From: Suilimivivens sp963638365
GTDB lineage: Bacteria > Bacillota > Clostridia > Lachnospirales > Lachnospiraceae
Direction of reading: 5' to 3'
Length of the DNA stretch: 64,000 bases
Assembly (NCBI GenBank): GCA_963638365.1
Contig: CAVHRK010000072.1
Coordinates: 62,001-126,000 of the forward strand
The translations under genes were made by a program, and so were the position numbers. Each line of letters opens with the position of its first letter. Position 1 is the stretch's first letter. The notes below the pieces were generated by a model. The model was not told the DNA's origin. It did no database searches and saw only the letters and a program-made list of their open reading frames with translations. Of the stretch, positions 42,878 through 52,100 are shown in pieces.

Positions 42878-44476
42878 TTAACCCCAGTCCTCATTCAGCC
42901 AGTTGCGTAACAGGCTCGCTGCTGCCTCCGGATTTTCATCTACAAACCGCTCGATCAGCTTTCTCGTCTCGGACATCTGCTCGGTATTGATATTCTCAAG
43001 TTCAATTTCCGGCTGGGACTGTAACAGATCCTCCACAGCAAGTTCTTCGGGTTGTTCTGCTGCCTTGTCTCCACGCATGCTGCGCAGTACCACGAAAACA
43101 AGCAGTGCCAGAATACCGACAATGAGAACAATCGTCATAATGTCTGTTGCAGAAATGCCTAAGCCTTCGGAATCCACAAACATATTCTCGGAATATGCCA
43201 TAATGGAAATGTTGTCGGTCGGGAATCCGGTTGCTTTGGATACCATATCATAAAAGCTCTGATCCACGTCAATGGCGGTCTGACCTTCGTTTGCAAGCTT
43301 GTACTCTTCCCAGGTAACTCCGTCTAAGAGTCCCTGTGCTTTCACATCATCTTCCCGTACCATGACAATCTTGGTAAACGCACAGGAAATCGAAGAGGTG
43401 GTATAATTGATCGTTCCTGCCGGGATCTGCTTGTCCGTAATCCGCTCACTCGGCGTATATTTCCGTTCCTCCTCGGAAGTTGTGGAAGAACTCGAGGAGT
43501 TATCCTGATAAACATATTCCTGATTACCGTTGGAATCGGTTCCCGGCACATCGGAATTGCCGTTCGTTGCTTCGGAATTATAGATCCTCTCAGAAGACAG
43601 ATACCCTTGCGTCTGTCCGTCTGCTACATAAAACTCATGATCCGTCTGGCTGCTTGTGGAAAAATCCAGATCCAGATTGACGGCTACTTCCACCTTGTCA
43701 AACTGGTTGGTTCCCATCACTACCTGACGGACGTTATTCTTAACCTTGTTCTCCCACTGTGCCTTCACACTGAGCTGGGAGCTTGCGGTTCCGGAAACAC
43801 TGTAGCTTTCCGATCCGGAATACAGGGTGTTTCCCTGCGTATCCATAATCACAATGCCCTCTTCGGTTTTATTTCCGATGGCAACTGCAATCGCCTTTGC
43901 AATACCGGCTGCAGTATCCTGTGAAATTTCTTCCTTAAGCTCTAAAACAACCCATGCGGAAGAATCCTCCTGCTGGGAAATCAGCGTTCCGTCATTCTCC
44001 GGAATATTCAGTTCCACAACTGCGGACTTTACAAAAGAAAAGGTCCCCAGAAGATCCTGTGCCAGTCTCGTTTCCATATAAAGTTCATAACGCTTCTGCT
44101 TATCGGATTCCGTCGTACTGAATCCACCGCTTGTCACGTTATCAATCGTATAGGAATTCGCCTGAATGTTGTTGGAGGCCAGCAGCAGATTCGCCTGTGA
44201 GAGCTGCTTCTTATTGATGGTAATCTGATAGGCATCGTCTGAAACCTGATAATCGAGTCCTTCACTGTCGAGAATATCTGCAATCTCGGAAGCTTCCTTC
44301 GTTGTATCGCAGCTCCGGAGCAGTGTGTACTGCGGTCTTGTCAAGACGGTAACCAAAATAGCCAAGGCAAGAATCACTCCTGCCCCAGCCGATATAATGA
44401 ACGTTTTTTGTTTGGTGGAAAAGTGATTCCACCATTCCAGAACTTTGTTTAAAAGCTCTTTTACCTTGTCAGCCAT
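42878..44476 (-). CDS. fliF: flagellar MS-ring protein FliF
   Basis: FliF builds the MS ring in the membrane. The 532-aa protein has a membrane helix near residues 26-46, the ring-building motifs (PQYTLLRSCDTTKEASEIAD, MYMETRLAQDLLGTFSFV-type region, VAVNLDLDFSTSSQTDHEF), a Ser/Asn/Thr-rich loop (~300-340) and a second membrane helix (~440-460). It ends with the FliG-binding tail RKLIERFVDENPEAAASLLR-NWL. Length and position are standard. Confidence 0.97.
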   Translation of the reverse strand: MADKVKELLNKVLEWWNHFSTKQKTFIISAGAGVILALAILVTVLTRPQYTLLRSCDTTKEASEIADILDSEGLDYQVSDDAYQITINKKQLSQANLLLASNNIQANSYTIDNVTSGGFSTTESDKQKRYELYMETRLAQDLLGTFSFVKSAVVELNIPENDGTLISQQEDSSAWVVLELKEEISQDTAAGIAKAIAVAIGNKTEEGIVIMDTQGNTLYSGSESYSVSGTASSQLSVKAQWENKVKNNVRQVVMGTNQFDKVEVAVNLDLDFSTSSQTDHEFYVADGQTQGYLSSERIYNSEATNGNSDVPGTDSNGNQEYVYQDNSSSSSTTSEEERKYTPSERITDKQIPAGTINYTTSSISCAFTKIVMVREDDVKAQGLLDGVTWEEYKLANEGQTAIDVDQSFYDMVSKATGFPTDNISIMAYSENMFVDSEGLGISATDIMTIVLIVGILALLVFVVLRSMRGDKAAEQPEELAVEDLLQSQPEIELENINTEQMSETRKLIERFVDENPEAAASLLRNWLNEDWG

Positions 44477-44487
44477 GGTCTAACTCC

Positions 44488-44808
44488 TTAAATCTGAATC
44501 TGCATAATTTCCTTGTATGCCTCTAAAAACTTATCGCGTACCGCTACCGTATAGCTCAGTGCCGTCGATGCTTTGCCAAGTGCAATACTAAGGTCATGCG
44601 TGTTTTCAGATTCGCCGAGAGCCCATTTGATCTGCTCGTTCTCTGCATCCGAAAGGTATGCATTCGTTGTGGAAAGATTCTCGATCGCTTTATCAAGCAA
44701 TCCTTCAAACTCTCCGGTAGAATGACTGGCATTCTGAATGGATGTACTTTCTGCTGCCTTACGAATGGCATTCGAAGATATATTGTAAAAACTGGATATA
44801 TCTACCAT
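44488..44808 (-). CDS. fliE: flagellar hook-basal body protein FliE
   Basis: FliE joins the MS ring to the rod. The 106-aa protein matches the family in its second half: FEGLLDKAIENLSTTNAYLS, ENTHDLSIALGKASTALSYT and the C-terminal VRDKFLEAYKEIMQIQI. It is 48 bases after flgC and 12 bases before fliF, as expected for the flgB-flgC-fliE-fliF cluster. Confidence 0.95.
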   Translation of the reverse strand: MVDISSFYNISSNAIRKAAESTSIQNASHSTGEFEGLLDKAIENLSTTNAYLSDAENEQIKWALGESENTHDLSIALGKASTALSYTVAVRDKFLEAYKEIMQIQI

Positions 44809-44855
44809 GATGTTGTTATCTCCTGCATTTCATTTTATTTCTTTCGGATTCCGGA

Positions 44856-45305
44856 TTAGGACTGTGCAATCTCAAGTCCCTTCGCCGCCATCGATTTGCT
44901 TGCGTTAAACGCTGTCGCATTGGCCTCATAAGAACGGCTCGCATCAATGAGGTTCGTCATTTCAGTCACCACATTGACATTCGGGTAAGTCACATATCCG
45001 TTTTCATCCGCATCCGGATGGGACGGGTCATACACCATATTCATCTGTGTCCAGGTGTCCTCCTTCACCGAAGATACCTTAACGCCCTGATTCTTATAGC
45101 GATCGCTCGCCGTTCCGAAGATGCTGCTGAAGGTTCCCACCTTTGGTCCCTTCTCTTCGAATGTCACTACCTTACGGCGGTAAGGCGTTCCATCCTCAGT
45201 ACGGGTGGTATTCATATTCGCCACGTTTTCGGAAATGATATCCATACGGTAACGCTGCGCGGTCATTCCGGACGCATTGACATTAAAAGAAGTAAAGATA
45301 CTCAT
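44856..45305 (-). CDS. flgC: flagellar rod protein FlgC
   Basis: FlgC is a proximal rod subunit. The 149-aa protein has the flagellar rod N-terminal motif GMTAQRYRMDIISENVANMN, the conserved middle YRRKVVTFEEKG and YVTYPNVNVVTEMTNLIDAS, and the C-terminal helix SYEANATAFNASKSMAAKGL. It lies 13 bases after flgB. Normal length. Confidence 0.97.
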   Translation of the reverse strand: MSIFTSFNVNASGMTAQRYRMDIISENVANMNTTRTEDGTPYRRKVVTFEEKGPKVGTFSSIFGTASDRYKNQGVKVSSVKEDTWTQMNMVYDPSHPDADENGYVTYPNVNVVTEMTNLIDASRSYEANATAFNASKSMAAKGLEIAQS

Positions 45306-45318
45306 CTATGTAGTCCTC

Positions 45319-45708
45319 CTATTTCATAACCATCTTCAGATTGGCAAATTCCTGATTGATACTGTTCATCAATCCGTTATATTTAATCTGGTTCGATGCC
45401 AGTTCCACATTCTCGGTATCAATATCCACGTTGTTGCCATCCAGACGGTAGGAATAATTCGCTGCATCGGTATAGACACGTGCCTGTAATTCTTCCGTGT
45501 TTAAAGAAGATACCTTGGCATCCATCGTCTCATAACGGCTGTTTCCAAGGGCCTGCCGCAGCTGGGCTTCAAAATTAATATCCTGTCTCTTATATCGTGG
45601 GGTATCTACATTGGCAATGTTATTGGAAATAATTTCGTTCCGCTGCCAGGATGCATCTGCTGCTTTCCCCATCACATTAATATAATCAAAAACATTTGAA
45701 TTGATCAT
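45319..45708 (-). CDS. flgB: flagellar rod protein FlgB
   Basis: FlgB is the first rod subunit and first gene of the fla/che operon. The 129-aa protein shows EIISNNIANVDTPRYKRQDI near residue 25 and a C-terminal helix (ELASNQIKYNGLMNSINQEF). The ATG has GGGAGG upstream and a clear sigma-A-type promoter about 25-50 bases before the gene. No sigma-28 promoter was recognised here, in keeping with early class expression. Confidence 0.96.
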   Translation of the reverse strand: MINSNVFDYINVMGKAADASWQRNEIISNNIANVDTPRYKRQDINFEAQLRQALGNSRYETMDAKVSSLNTEELQARVYTDAANYSYRLDGNNVDIDTENVELASNQIKYNGLMNSINQEFANLKMVMK

Positions 45709-45730
45709 TAGGCATTTCCTCCCTTGTTAC

Positions 45731-45759
45731 ATTATAGGAATATTTATCAAAAAACACAA
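45731..45759 (-). promoter_or_regulatory. sigma-A promoter of the fla/che operon
   Basis: Minus-strand TTGTGT and a perfect TATAAT are 17 bases apart, 23 bases before the flgB ATG. It lies downstream of the codY terminator, so the operon of about 40 genes would start here. Confidence 0.75.
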
Positions 45760-45802
45760 GATTTTTTTAAGTCCCGTGCCTAGTACCTATATACTAATTC
45801 AT

Positions 45803-45843
45803 AAAAAAAGGGATCTACGAAGCCTGTCTTCCTAAATCCCTTT
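45803..45843 (-). terminator. Rho-independent terminator of codY
   Basis: On the minus strand AAAGGGAT pairs with ATCCCTTT around a loop with extra pairing, ending in seven T's. It lies 63 bases after the codY stop and before the flgB promoter. Confidence 0.87.
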
Positions 45844-45844
45844 A

Positions 45845-45859
45845 ATTCTTCTGAAAACT
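45845..45859. promoter_or_regulatory. weak CodY-box-like sequence upstream of flgB
   Basis: The minus strand reads AGTTTTCAGAAGAAT, three mismatches from the CodY consensus AATTTTCWGAAAATT. It lies about 90 bases before the flgB promoter, on the far side of the codY terminator hairpin. Three mismatches can occur by chance in AT-rich DNA. Confidence 0.3.
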
Positions 45860-45906
45860 AATCCTTTAGTTCCTATATTCTGTCTGTATGCAATTCATCC
45901 GGAGCA

Positions 45907-46692
45907 CTAACGCATGCTCTCACGCTTTAATTTCTCAACTTCATCAAAAACCATATCGTTCAATACCTTGATATAGGTTCCCTTCATTCCGGAGGATCTG
46001 GATTCAATCACACCGGCACTTTCAAACTTCCTGAGTGCATTCACAATCACGGATCTCGTAATTCCCACACGGTCTGCAATCTTGCTGGCAACGAGGATTC
46101 CTTCCATGCCGTCCAGCTCTTCAAAGATATGCACCACCGCTTCCATCTCGGAGTAGGAAAGCGTATTGATCGCGGATTTAATCACGGCAAGCTTTCTGGA
46201 CTCTTCTGCGCTCTCTTCGTTCACGGCACGCAGCATTTCAAGTCCGACTACCGTTGTTCCGTATTCGCAAAGAATAATATCATCTATATCATACTGCTGT
46301 TCACACTTGTAAATAAACAGGGTGCCAAGCCGTTCGCCTGCGATCTCGATCGGTGTAATGATGGCCTGGAACTTACGGACATTCTCATCCTCAAAGCCCA
46401 GTGTCTCAAGATTCACATTCTCCTTCGTGGAAAGAACCGCTAAGAGACGTTCATTCAACATGCCATCGATAAAGCCGCCTACCTGATCGACAATCAGCTC
46501 TGTGATGGACTCTACGCCCTTACAGTCGCCAACACCTAATACCTTACCCTTCTTACTGATCACCAGTACGTTGGAATCAAGAATCTCACACAATACCGAG
46601 CAGATGTCATTGAATACCACCTTGCTCGAATTGTTGTTGTGAAGAAGCTTCCCGATCTTTCTTGTCTTATCTAATAACTGTACACTACTCAT
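45907..46692 (-). CDS. codY: GTP- and branched-chain-amino-acid-sensing repressor CodY
   Basis: CodY represses stationary-phase and nutrient-scavenging genes when GTP and isoleucine/leucine/valine are plentiful. The 261-aa protein has the N-terminal GAF domain (MSSVQLLDKTRKIGKLLHNN, FQAIITPIEIAGERLGTLFI) and the C-terminal winged helix (ASKIADRVGITRSVIVNALR, ESAGVIESRSSGMKGTYIKV). Length and neighbours match the topA...codY-flgB order of B. subtilis. It has its own promoter and terminator. A CodY box upstream suggests autoregulation. Confidence 0.97.
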   Translation of the reverse strand: MSSVQLLDKTRKIGKLLHNNNSSKVVFNDICSVLCEILDSNVLVISKKGKVLGVGDCKGVESITELIVDQVGGFIDGMLNERLLAVLSTKENVNLETLGFEDENVRKFQAIITPIEIAGERLGTLFIYKCEQQYDIDDIILCEYGTTVVGLEMLRAVNEESAEESRKLAVIKSAINTLSYSEMEAVVHIFEELDGMEGILVASKIADRVGITRSVIVNALRKFESAGVIESRSSGMKGTYIKVLNDMVFDEVEKLKRESMR

Positions 46693-46754
46693 GGTTCACG
46701 CCTTTCCCCCTGTAAACAGATACAAGTATTTGCTATTTAATACCTATTGAACAC

Positions 46755-46783
46755 AGTATAACACAATTGCTCTTTATTTACAA
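46755..46783 (-). promoter_or_regulatory. sigma-A promoter of codY
   Basis: Minus-strand TTGTAA and TATACT are separated by 17 bases, 62 bases before the codY ATG. It lies downstream of the CodY box at 46826-46840. Confidence 0.75.
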
Positions 46784-46806
46784 TGATAATGCGTGAATTT
46801 TTGAAT

Positions 46807-46856
46807 AATTCTATATTACTGCCAAAATTTTCAGAAATTATATGCAATACAGAATT
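46807..46856. repeat. 13-bp inverted repeat enclosing a CodY box
   Basis: Bases 46807-46819 and 46844-46856 are complementary over 13 positions (two G-U pairs in RNA). The left arm reads AATTCTATATTAC and the right arm covers the topA stop codon. The 24-base interval holds the CodY box. No T-run follows, so it is a poor intrinsic terminator. Confidence 0.6.
46826..46840. promoter_or_regulatory. CodY-binding box in the topA-codY intergenic region
   Basis: AATTTTCAGAAATTA differs from the CodY consensus AATTTTCWGAAAATT at two positions. It lies 43 bases upstream of the codY -35 element, inside an inverted repeat, and 15 bases after the topA stop. Confidence 0.6.
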
Positions 46857-48933
46857 AATCTTCCTTTTTTTCAAGCTTTGTCACATAACCGCAGTTCTCG
46901 TTCATGCAGGCCAGCTTATTTCCCTTATAAAGCATTAAGGATCCGCACTTCGGGCACTTGTCTCCGGACGGACGCTGCCATACCATGAAATCACAGTCCG
47001 GCGCACCAAGACAGCCGTAATACTTTCTGCCCTTACGGGTCATCTTCTGTACCAGATCTTTCCCGCACTTCGGACAGGCCACGCCAATCTTCTCATAGTA
47101 CGGCATGGTGTTGCGGCATTCCGGGAAGCCAGGGCAGGCAAGGAATTTGCCGTGCGGACCGTATTTAATCACCATCTGTCTGCCGCAGAGTTCACAGACC
47201 TGATCGGATACCTCATCCTTAATCTCCACCTCGGCAAGCTCTTTTTCCGCAACCTTCACTGCTTCATCCAGATCCGGATAGAAGTTCGAAATAATGGTCT
47301 TCCAGTTCGCCTTTCCTTCCTCCACGCTGTCCAAAAGGATTTCCATATTGGCGGTAAAGTTCACATCCACAATACTCGGGAACGCTTCCTTCATGATGTT
47401 ATTCACCACTTCACCAAGCTCGGTCACATAGAGGTTCTTATTTTCCTTCACAATATATCTTCTGGCAAGAATAGTGGTAATGGTCGGCGCATAGGTACTC
47501 GGACGTCCAATTCCCAGCTCTTCCAGTGCACGGACTAAGGAAGCCTCGGTATAGTGCGGAGCAGGCTGTGTGAAGTGCTGCTTCTCTTCAAATTCCAGAA
47601 GTGTTAACTTCGACTGCTCATCCAGTCCCTTCGTCAACGTATTCGTCTCTTCCTTGTCATCCTCTTGAATGTAAACGCTCATAAAGCCGTCAAAGGCAAG
47701 CTTCGATGCAGACACGGTAAAGCGGTGCTTTCCGGCATCGATCTTTACCGAAGTTGTTTCGTAAACAGCCGGAGTCATCTGGCTTGCGAGAAAACGCTTA
47801 TAAATCAACTGATATAACCGTAACTGGTCTCTGGATAAGGATTCCTTCAATACCACCGGGCTGAATGCAAGGGAAGTCGGACGGATGGCTTCGTGCGCAT
47901 CCTGGATCTTCTTGTTATCCTTCCGGTTCTCTCTTGCCCCGCCTGCGGCATAGCGGTCTCCGTAATTTTCTTTAATAAAGTCTTCTGCAGCAGCCTGTGC
48001 TTCATCGGAAATTCTCGTGGAATCGGTACGCAGATACGTGATGACACCGACTGTTCCGGAGCCTTTGATTTCCACGCCTTCATAAAGCTGCTGTGCAAGA
48101 CGCATGGTTTTCTGGGTGGAAAAGTTCAGCACCTTGCTGGCTTCCTGCTGTAAGGTTGAGGTTGTAAACGGAAGCGGAGACTTCTTGGTACGCTCTCCCT
48201 TCTTGATTTCGGCGATCTCATAGGAGGCTTCCTTACACTCCTTCATGATCTCCTCGACCTGTTCCTTACTCTTAATATTCACCTTGCCCTCTTTCGTTCC
48301 GTAATACTTGGCAACGAGAGGTTTCTTCTCGGAGTCAACCTGTAAGGACGCATCCAATGTCCAGTATTCCTCCGGAATAAAGCTGTTGATTTCTTCTTCG
48401 CGGTCACAGATAATCCTGAGTGCCACGGACTGTACGCGTCCTGCACTTAAGCCCCGTTTCACCTTTGCCCACAATAACGGGGAAATCCGGTAGCCCACCA
48501 TACGGTCCAGCATACGTCTGGCCTGCTGGGCATCCACCAGATTCATATCGATTTCACGCGCATTCTTCAAGGATTCCTTCACGGCATTCTTCGTGATCTC
48601 GTTGAAGGTGATCCGATACACCTTCTTATCCTCTAACTTCAATGCACAGTACAAATGCCAAGAAATTGCTTCTCCTTCGCGGTCCGGGTCGGTTGCGAGA
48701 TAGATCTTGTCTGCCTTCTTGACTTCCTTACGCAGATTCGCTAAAATATCACCCTTGCCGCGGATCGTAATATATTTCGGTTCATAACCGTGCTCTACAT
48801 CAATTCCAAGCTGGCTCTTCGGGAAATCCCGCACATGACCATTGCTCGCCACAACCTCATAATTGCTTCCCAGAAATTTCTTAATAGTTTTCACCTTGGC
48901 AGGTGATTCCACGATTACCAGATATTTCGCCAT
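46855..48933 (-). CDS. topA: DNA topoisomerase I
   Basis: TopA relaxes negative supercoils by single-strand passage. The 692-aa protein starts MAKYLVIVESPAKVKTIKKF (TOPRIM domain), with LATDPDREGEAISWHLYCAL and active-site tyrosine in ITYLRTDSTRIS. It ends with three zinc ribbons (CELCGRQMVIKYGPHGKFLA and two CPKCG units). I take ATG 48933; the in-frame codons upstream lie in the leader between promoter and gene and give a non-family N-terminus. AAGGGG precedes the start. A promoter is at 49009-49037. Confidence 0.97.
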   Translation of the reverse strand: MAKYLVIVESPAKVKTIKKFLGSNYEVVASNGHVRDFPKSQLGIDVEHGYEPKYITIRGKGDILANLRKEVKKADKIYLATDPDREGEAISWHLYCALKLEDKKVYRITFNEITKNAVKESLKNAREIDMNLVDAQQARRMLDRMVGYRISPLLWAKVKRGLSAGRVQSVALRIICDREEEINSFIPEEYWTLDASLQVDSEKKPLVAKYYGTKEGKVNIKSKEQVEEIMKECKEASYEIAEIKKGERTKKSPLPFTTSTLQQEASKVLNFSTQKTMRLAQQLYEGVEIKGSGTVGVITYLRTDSTRISDEAQAAAEDFIKENYGDRYAAGGARENRKDNKKIQDAHEAIRPTSLAFSPVVLKESLSRDQLRLYQLIYKRFLASQMTPAVYETTSVKIDAGKHRFTVSASKLAFDGFMSVYIQEDDKEETNTLTKGLDEQSKLTLLEFEEKQHFTQPAPHYTEASLVRALEELGIGRPSTYAPTITTILARRYIVKENKNLYVTELGEVVNNIMKEAFPSIVDVNFTANMEILLDSVEEGKANWKTIISNFYPDLDEAVKVAEKELAEVEIKDEVSDQVCELCGRQMVIKYGPHGKFLACPGFPECRNTMPYYEKIGVACPKCGKDLVQKMTRKGRKYYGCLGAPDCDFMVWQRPSGDKCPKCGSLMLYKGNKLACMNENCGYVTKLEKKED

Positions 48934-49008
48934 TTCAAACCCCTTTTTCCTGTCAGATCCGGCTTTTGATAAGCGGATCCGTTTTCCTATACGTTCATAC
49001 GAATACCA

Positions 49009-49037
49009 ACTATACAATACTTCCTAAAAAGTTTCAA
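49009..49037 (-). promoter_or_regulatory. sigma-A promoter of topA
   Basis: Minus-strand TTGAAA and TATAGT are 17 bases apart, 76 bases before the topA ATG. The -35 hexamer overlaps the 3' foot of the terminator stem of the preceding gene. The leader contains a small GATCCG/CGGATC hairpin. Confidence 0.75.
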
Positions 49038-49080
49038 GCAGAAATTTCCGATTTATAGTTTAAAAGGAAATTTCTGCCTG
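49026..49080 (-). terminator. terminator of the pilus-like operon
   Basis: A 15-bp stem (core GCAGAAATTTCC / GGAAATTTCTGC, perfect over 12 pairs) with a 16-base loop is followed by AAACTTTTT on the minus strand. It lies 70 bases after the DUF5057-type gene. Confidence 0.78.
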
Positions 49081-49149
49081 ATGAATTTCTTCTTATTATA
49101 TATTGGTTGATCTGCAATTCCTGCCGGATCTTACGTCTGTTTTCCTACG

Positions 49150-52100
49150 CTACTCAAGAAGGAAAAGCTGCGTACGGGTAAAGGTCACGGAATCATAACC
49201 GCGGACCGTCTGACTTCCTACCCCGTCCGGACGCTCCAGTGTCGAAACCACTTCCACATAAATTCTGGCATTCGTAGCTGCCGTGTTATTCTGTAATGCA
49301 ATCACCGGTGCCTTAAACCGGTAAACCTTTCCCTGCCGGATCTGGGAAGCAGCCACTTCCGTAAGGGCATTGTCCTGCACCGTCCACAGACTGCTTGTAA
49401 ACGGCGTCACCTGCACCTTCTCATCTCCCACATCAAGGAAAATTCCACCTGCCGCATCCTCATAGTAGAAGTTCACGGCATATGCATTGGAAAGTGTAAG
49501 GTTGCTGTTTTTGAACTTAAAGTAAACATCCACGGTTTCATCGAGCAGACCGTTCTGCGCCTCGATTTCCTGATCGAACGGAATGCTGACGCTCGATACC
49601 TTCGCCTCATCCGAGTCAAAGCCCGCCACAATATCGACCTTCAGGTTATGCACACCGGCATCATAGGCAAGCATCATGGCATTGACGAACATCTGGCTCT
49701 CCTGCAGTCCCGTTCCTGTCGGATTCTGTGCATTTCCCACATCATAAGTGTAAGTGGAATAATCGTCATTTCCGATAAAGACCACATTGCTTCTGCTGTA
49801 AAGATAATAGTTGTTCGCACCATCGTTCGGCGAAACATCGTAAGCGTTCTGTCCACTGCCGGTAAATACAAACCATGGTGTGACAAACGGTGTCTGTAAA
49901 TTGCTTAAATCAAGCAGGTAATCATACGCCTTATGGCTTCTGCCTCCGTCCAGTGACACACTTTTTCCAATGGCATAAGGATAGCGGAATACACTTCCCT
50001 CATTCAGTCCGGACGCTCCCAGATTACTCTGTTCATTAAACATACCGGCATCCAGGCCTGCATACCGGAAATAAGGCTTTCCACTTGTCCGTCCAAGGCT
50101 GCCGTAGGTCTTACGATCCAGCTGTCCTAACAGCGTCTGATCAAGCAGTCTTGTTCCATCGATTGCTTCCTTTCCGGTCACCAGTACACTATGTCCCTCA
50201 TTGATATAATTGGCAATCACATTCGGGGCAAAATTCTCCGATCCGTTTCCAAAACCGATAATCAGAAGATCCCACTGGTTCAAACAATCCGGATTCTTGG
50301 CAAAGCGTTCATTCAATGTAGCAGAATCAATGGTTTCAATCTCGAACTTCACGTTCATCGTATTCTCTGCTGCCTTCAGATAATAGCCAAGGGTCGAATT
50401 CTCCTGCTGGTACAACGTCGCAAGGGAAGTGCCATCCTTCGCTCCAATCTGCAATACCTTAATCTTCTCTTTCGTTCCATCCGTCACCTGCAGGATTCCC
50501 TGTACCGAGGATCTGCGGTAGGAATTGTTGTTATCGGCAACCCGGATTCGGAATGGTATGGCTCTTGAACCCGGAGACTCCGTAAAGAGCACCGTTGCCT
50601 GTCCGTTATCTGCGGTTGCGCGGAGCACCTTACCCTCGGAAGAAAGACCATCCATACGTTCCGCATCCGTATAACTGCCATCGTCATTCACATCCAGATA
50701 AAATTCGGTATGACACTCTCCACCGTAGCCATCCCCGTTCTGATTGGTAATCGCATAGGTAAAGTTTACGGATAATTCTCCATTTGTGGCTTCCGTAAGC
50801 GTCAGATCGGTGGTATCCGATACTGAAATCACCGGATGATCGATATTCAGCTGCGCCATGAACAGAATGTTGCTGTGCACATCGTCAATCGTATAAATCC
50901 GGTCGGCAAAATCGGTCACCGCCTGCTTTAAGAAATCATACAGCTGCGTATCTTCTGCCACATATTTCGTGTTAATCCTGCCGGCTCCGTTCTTCGCTGA
51001 CTTCCCGGTAAAGAAGTCATTTTCTACCAGAATCGGATAGCCTGCCCTCATAAAGTCCAGAAGTTCGTTCTTCTTACGCTCCGTAATATCGGACGGATCA
51101 TACTGCCCGCCGTCGTTCGCTGCCTGATCTCCCGTATGATAAAGCTTATTATTGAGGTCTATATTGTTATAAACTGTACTGCTCCACAAGCTTTCCGCAT
51201 GATTCAGCTTCTGTCCGTCCAGTCCGATGAACACCAGATTATAATTCTCATTGATGTCCTCCCACTCACTGTTAAATGCCGAGGTGGCTTTGGTTGTCAC
51301 CTTCACATCGATCTTGCGCGAGCTGCGTAACACCTGCTTCTTTATTGCACCGGTCGCATTACGCTGCCAGTAAAGGGTCGTACTGCTATCCGTCGGGTTT
51401 TCTGCCTGCAGATCCGCTTTGTCATTATTGGTCGGCTGTAATTCCAGTATCCGTAAATTGGTAAAATCTGCAATAAATCCAACGGAATAATTAATAATAT
51501 ATTCGATTGCTTTCGCTTTGCTTACATTTTCGGGGATCCGGTTTTCTTCCGAAAGCAGGGCATTTTCAGACTGGATCAGATTCAATACCTCTGAAAATCC
51601 GCTTTCCGCGCTTCCTCCATCAAAATTCTCCGGGAAATCCCGGTTAACAAGTGGCGTACTGCTATTTACCACATACACATTCCGGTTCACATAGTGATTG
51701 CCGTTATCGGAACGATTCGGATAATCGGAATCATCCAGATGATCAAACAGCCAGTCCGTCGCCGTCTGGGCATCATTCACGTAGGTTTCCAGATCCTCCT
51801 TCAGGAACATCTTCGCCAGCTTCTGATAATCCAGACTGCTATAATTGCTGTTCGTAACCGCATCATAATCCACGATCACCGGAAGCAGTTCTACGGCTGC
51901 CCGGTACACCAGTGCATACGCATTCTGTCTGGTAAGACCTTTGGTCACCGTATTTCCGTTCTCCGTAACGTTCTGCGTATCCGAAGTAAGATATTGAAGC
52001 TTCACCCTGGTACTGTCCTGATTGATAAAGGGAGCGGTTCCGCTCTCCAGATATACGAGATCGGCCTGTTCCAGCATATCCTGTGTTAGGAGATCGGCGC

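Noticed and set aside
48934..49017. Extended TopA start
   Set aside because: The extra residues reach back over the -10 region of the topA promoter and are not conserved in the family.
48934..49149. c-di-GMP or other riboswitch before topA
   Set aside because: The only strong structure is the terminator of the previous gene; no GEMM core or other known aptamer pattern was seen.
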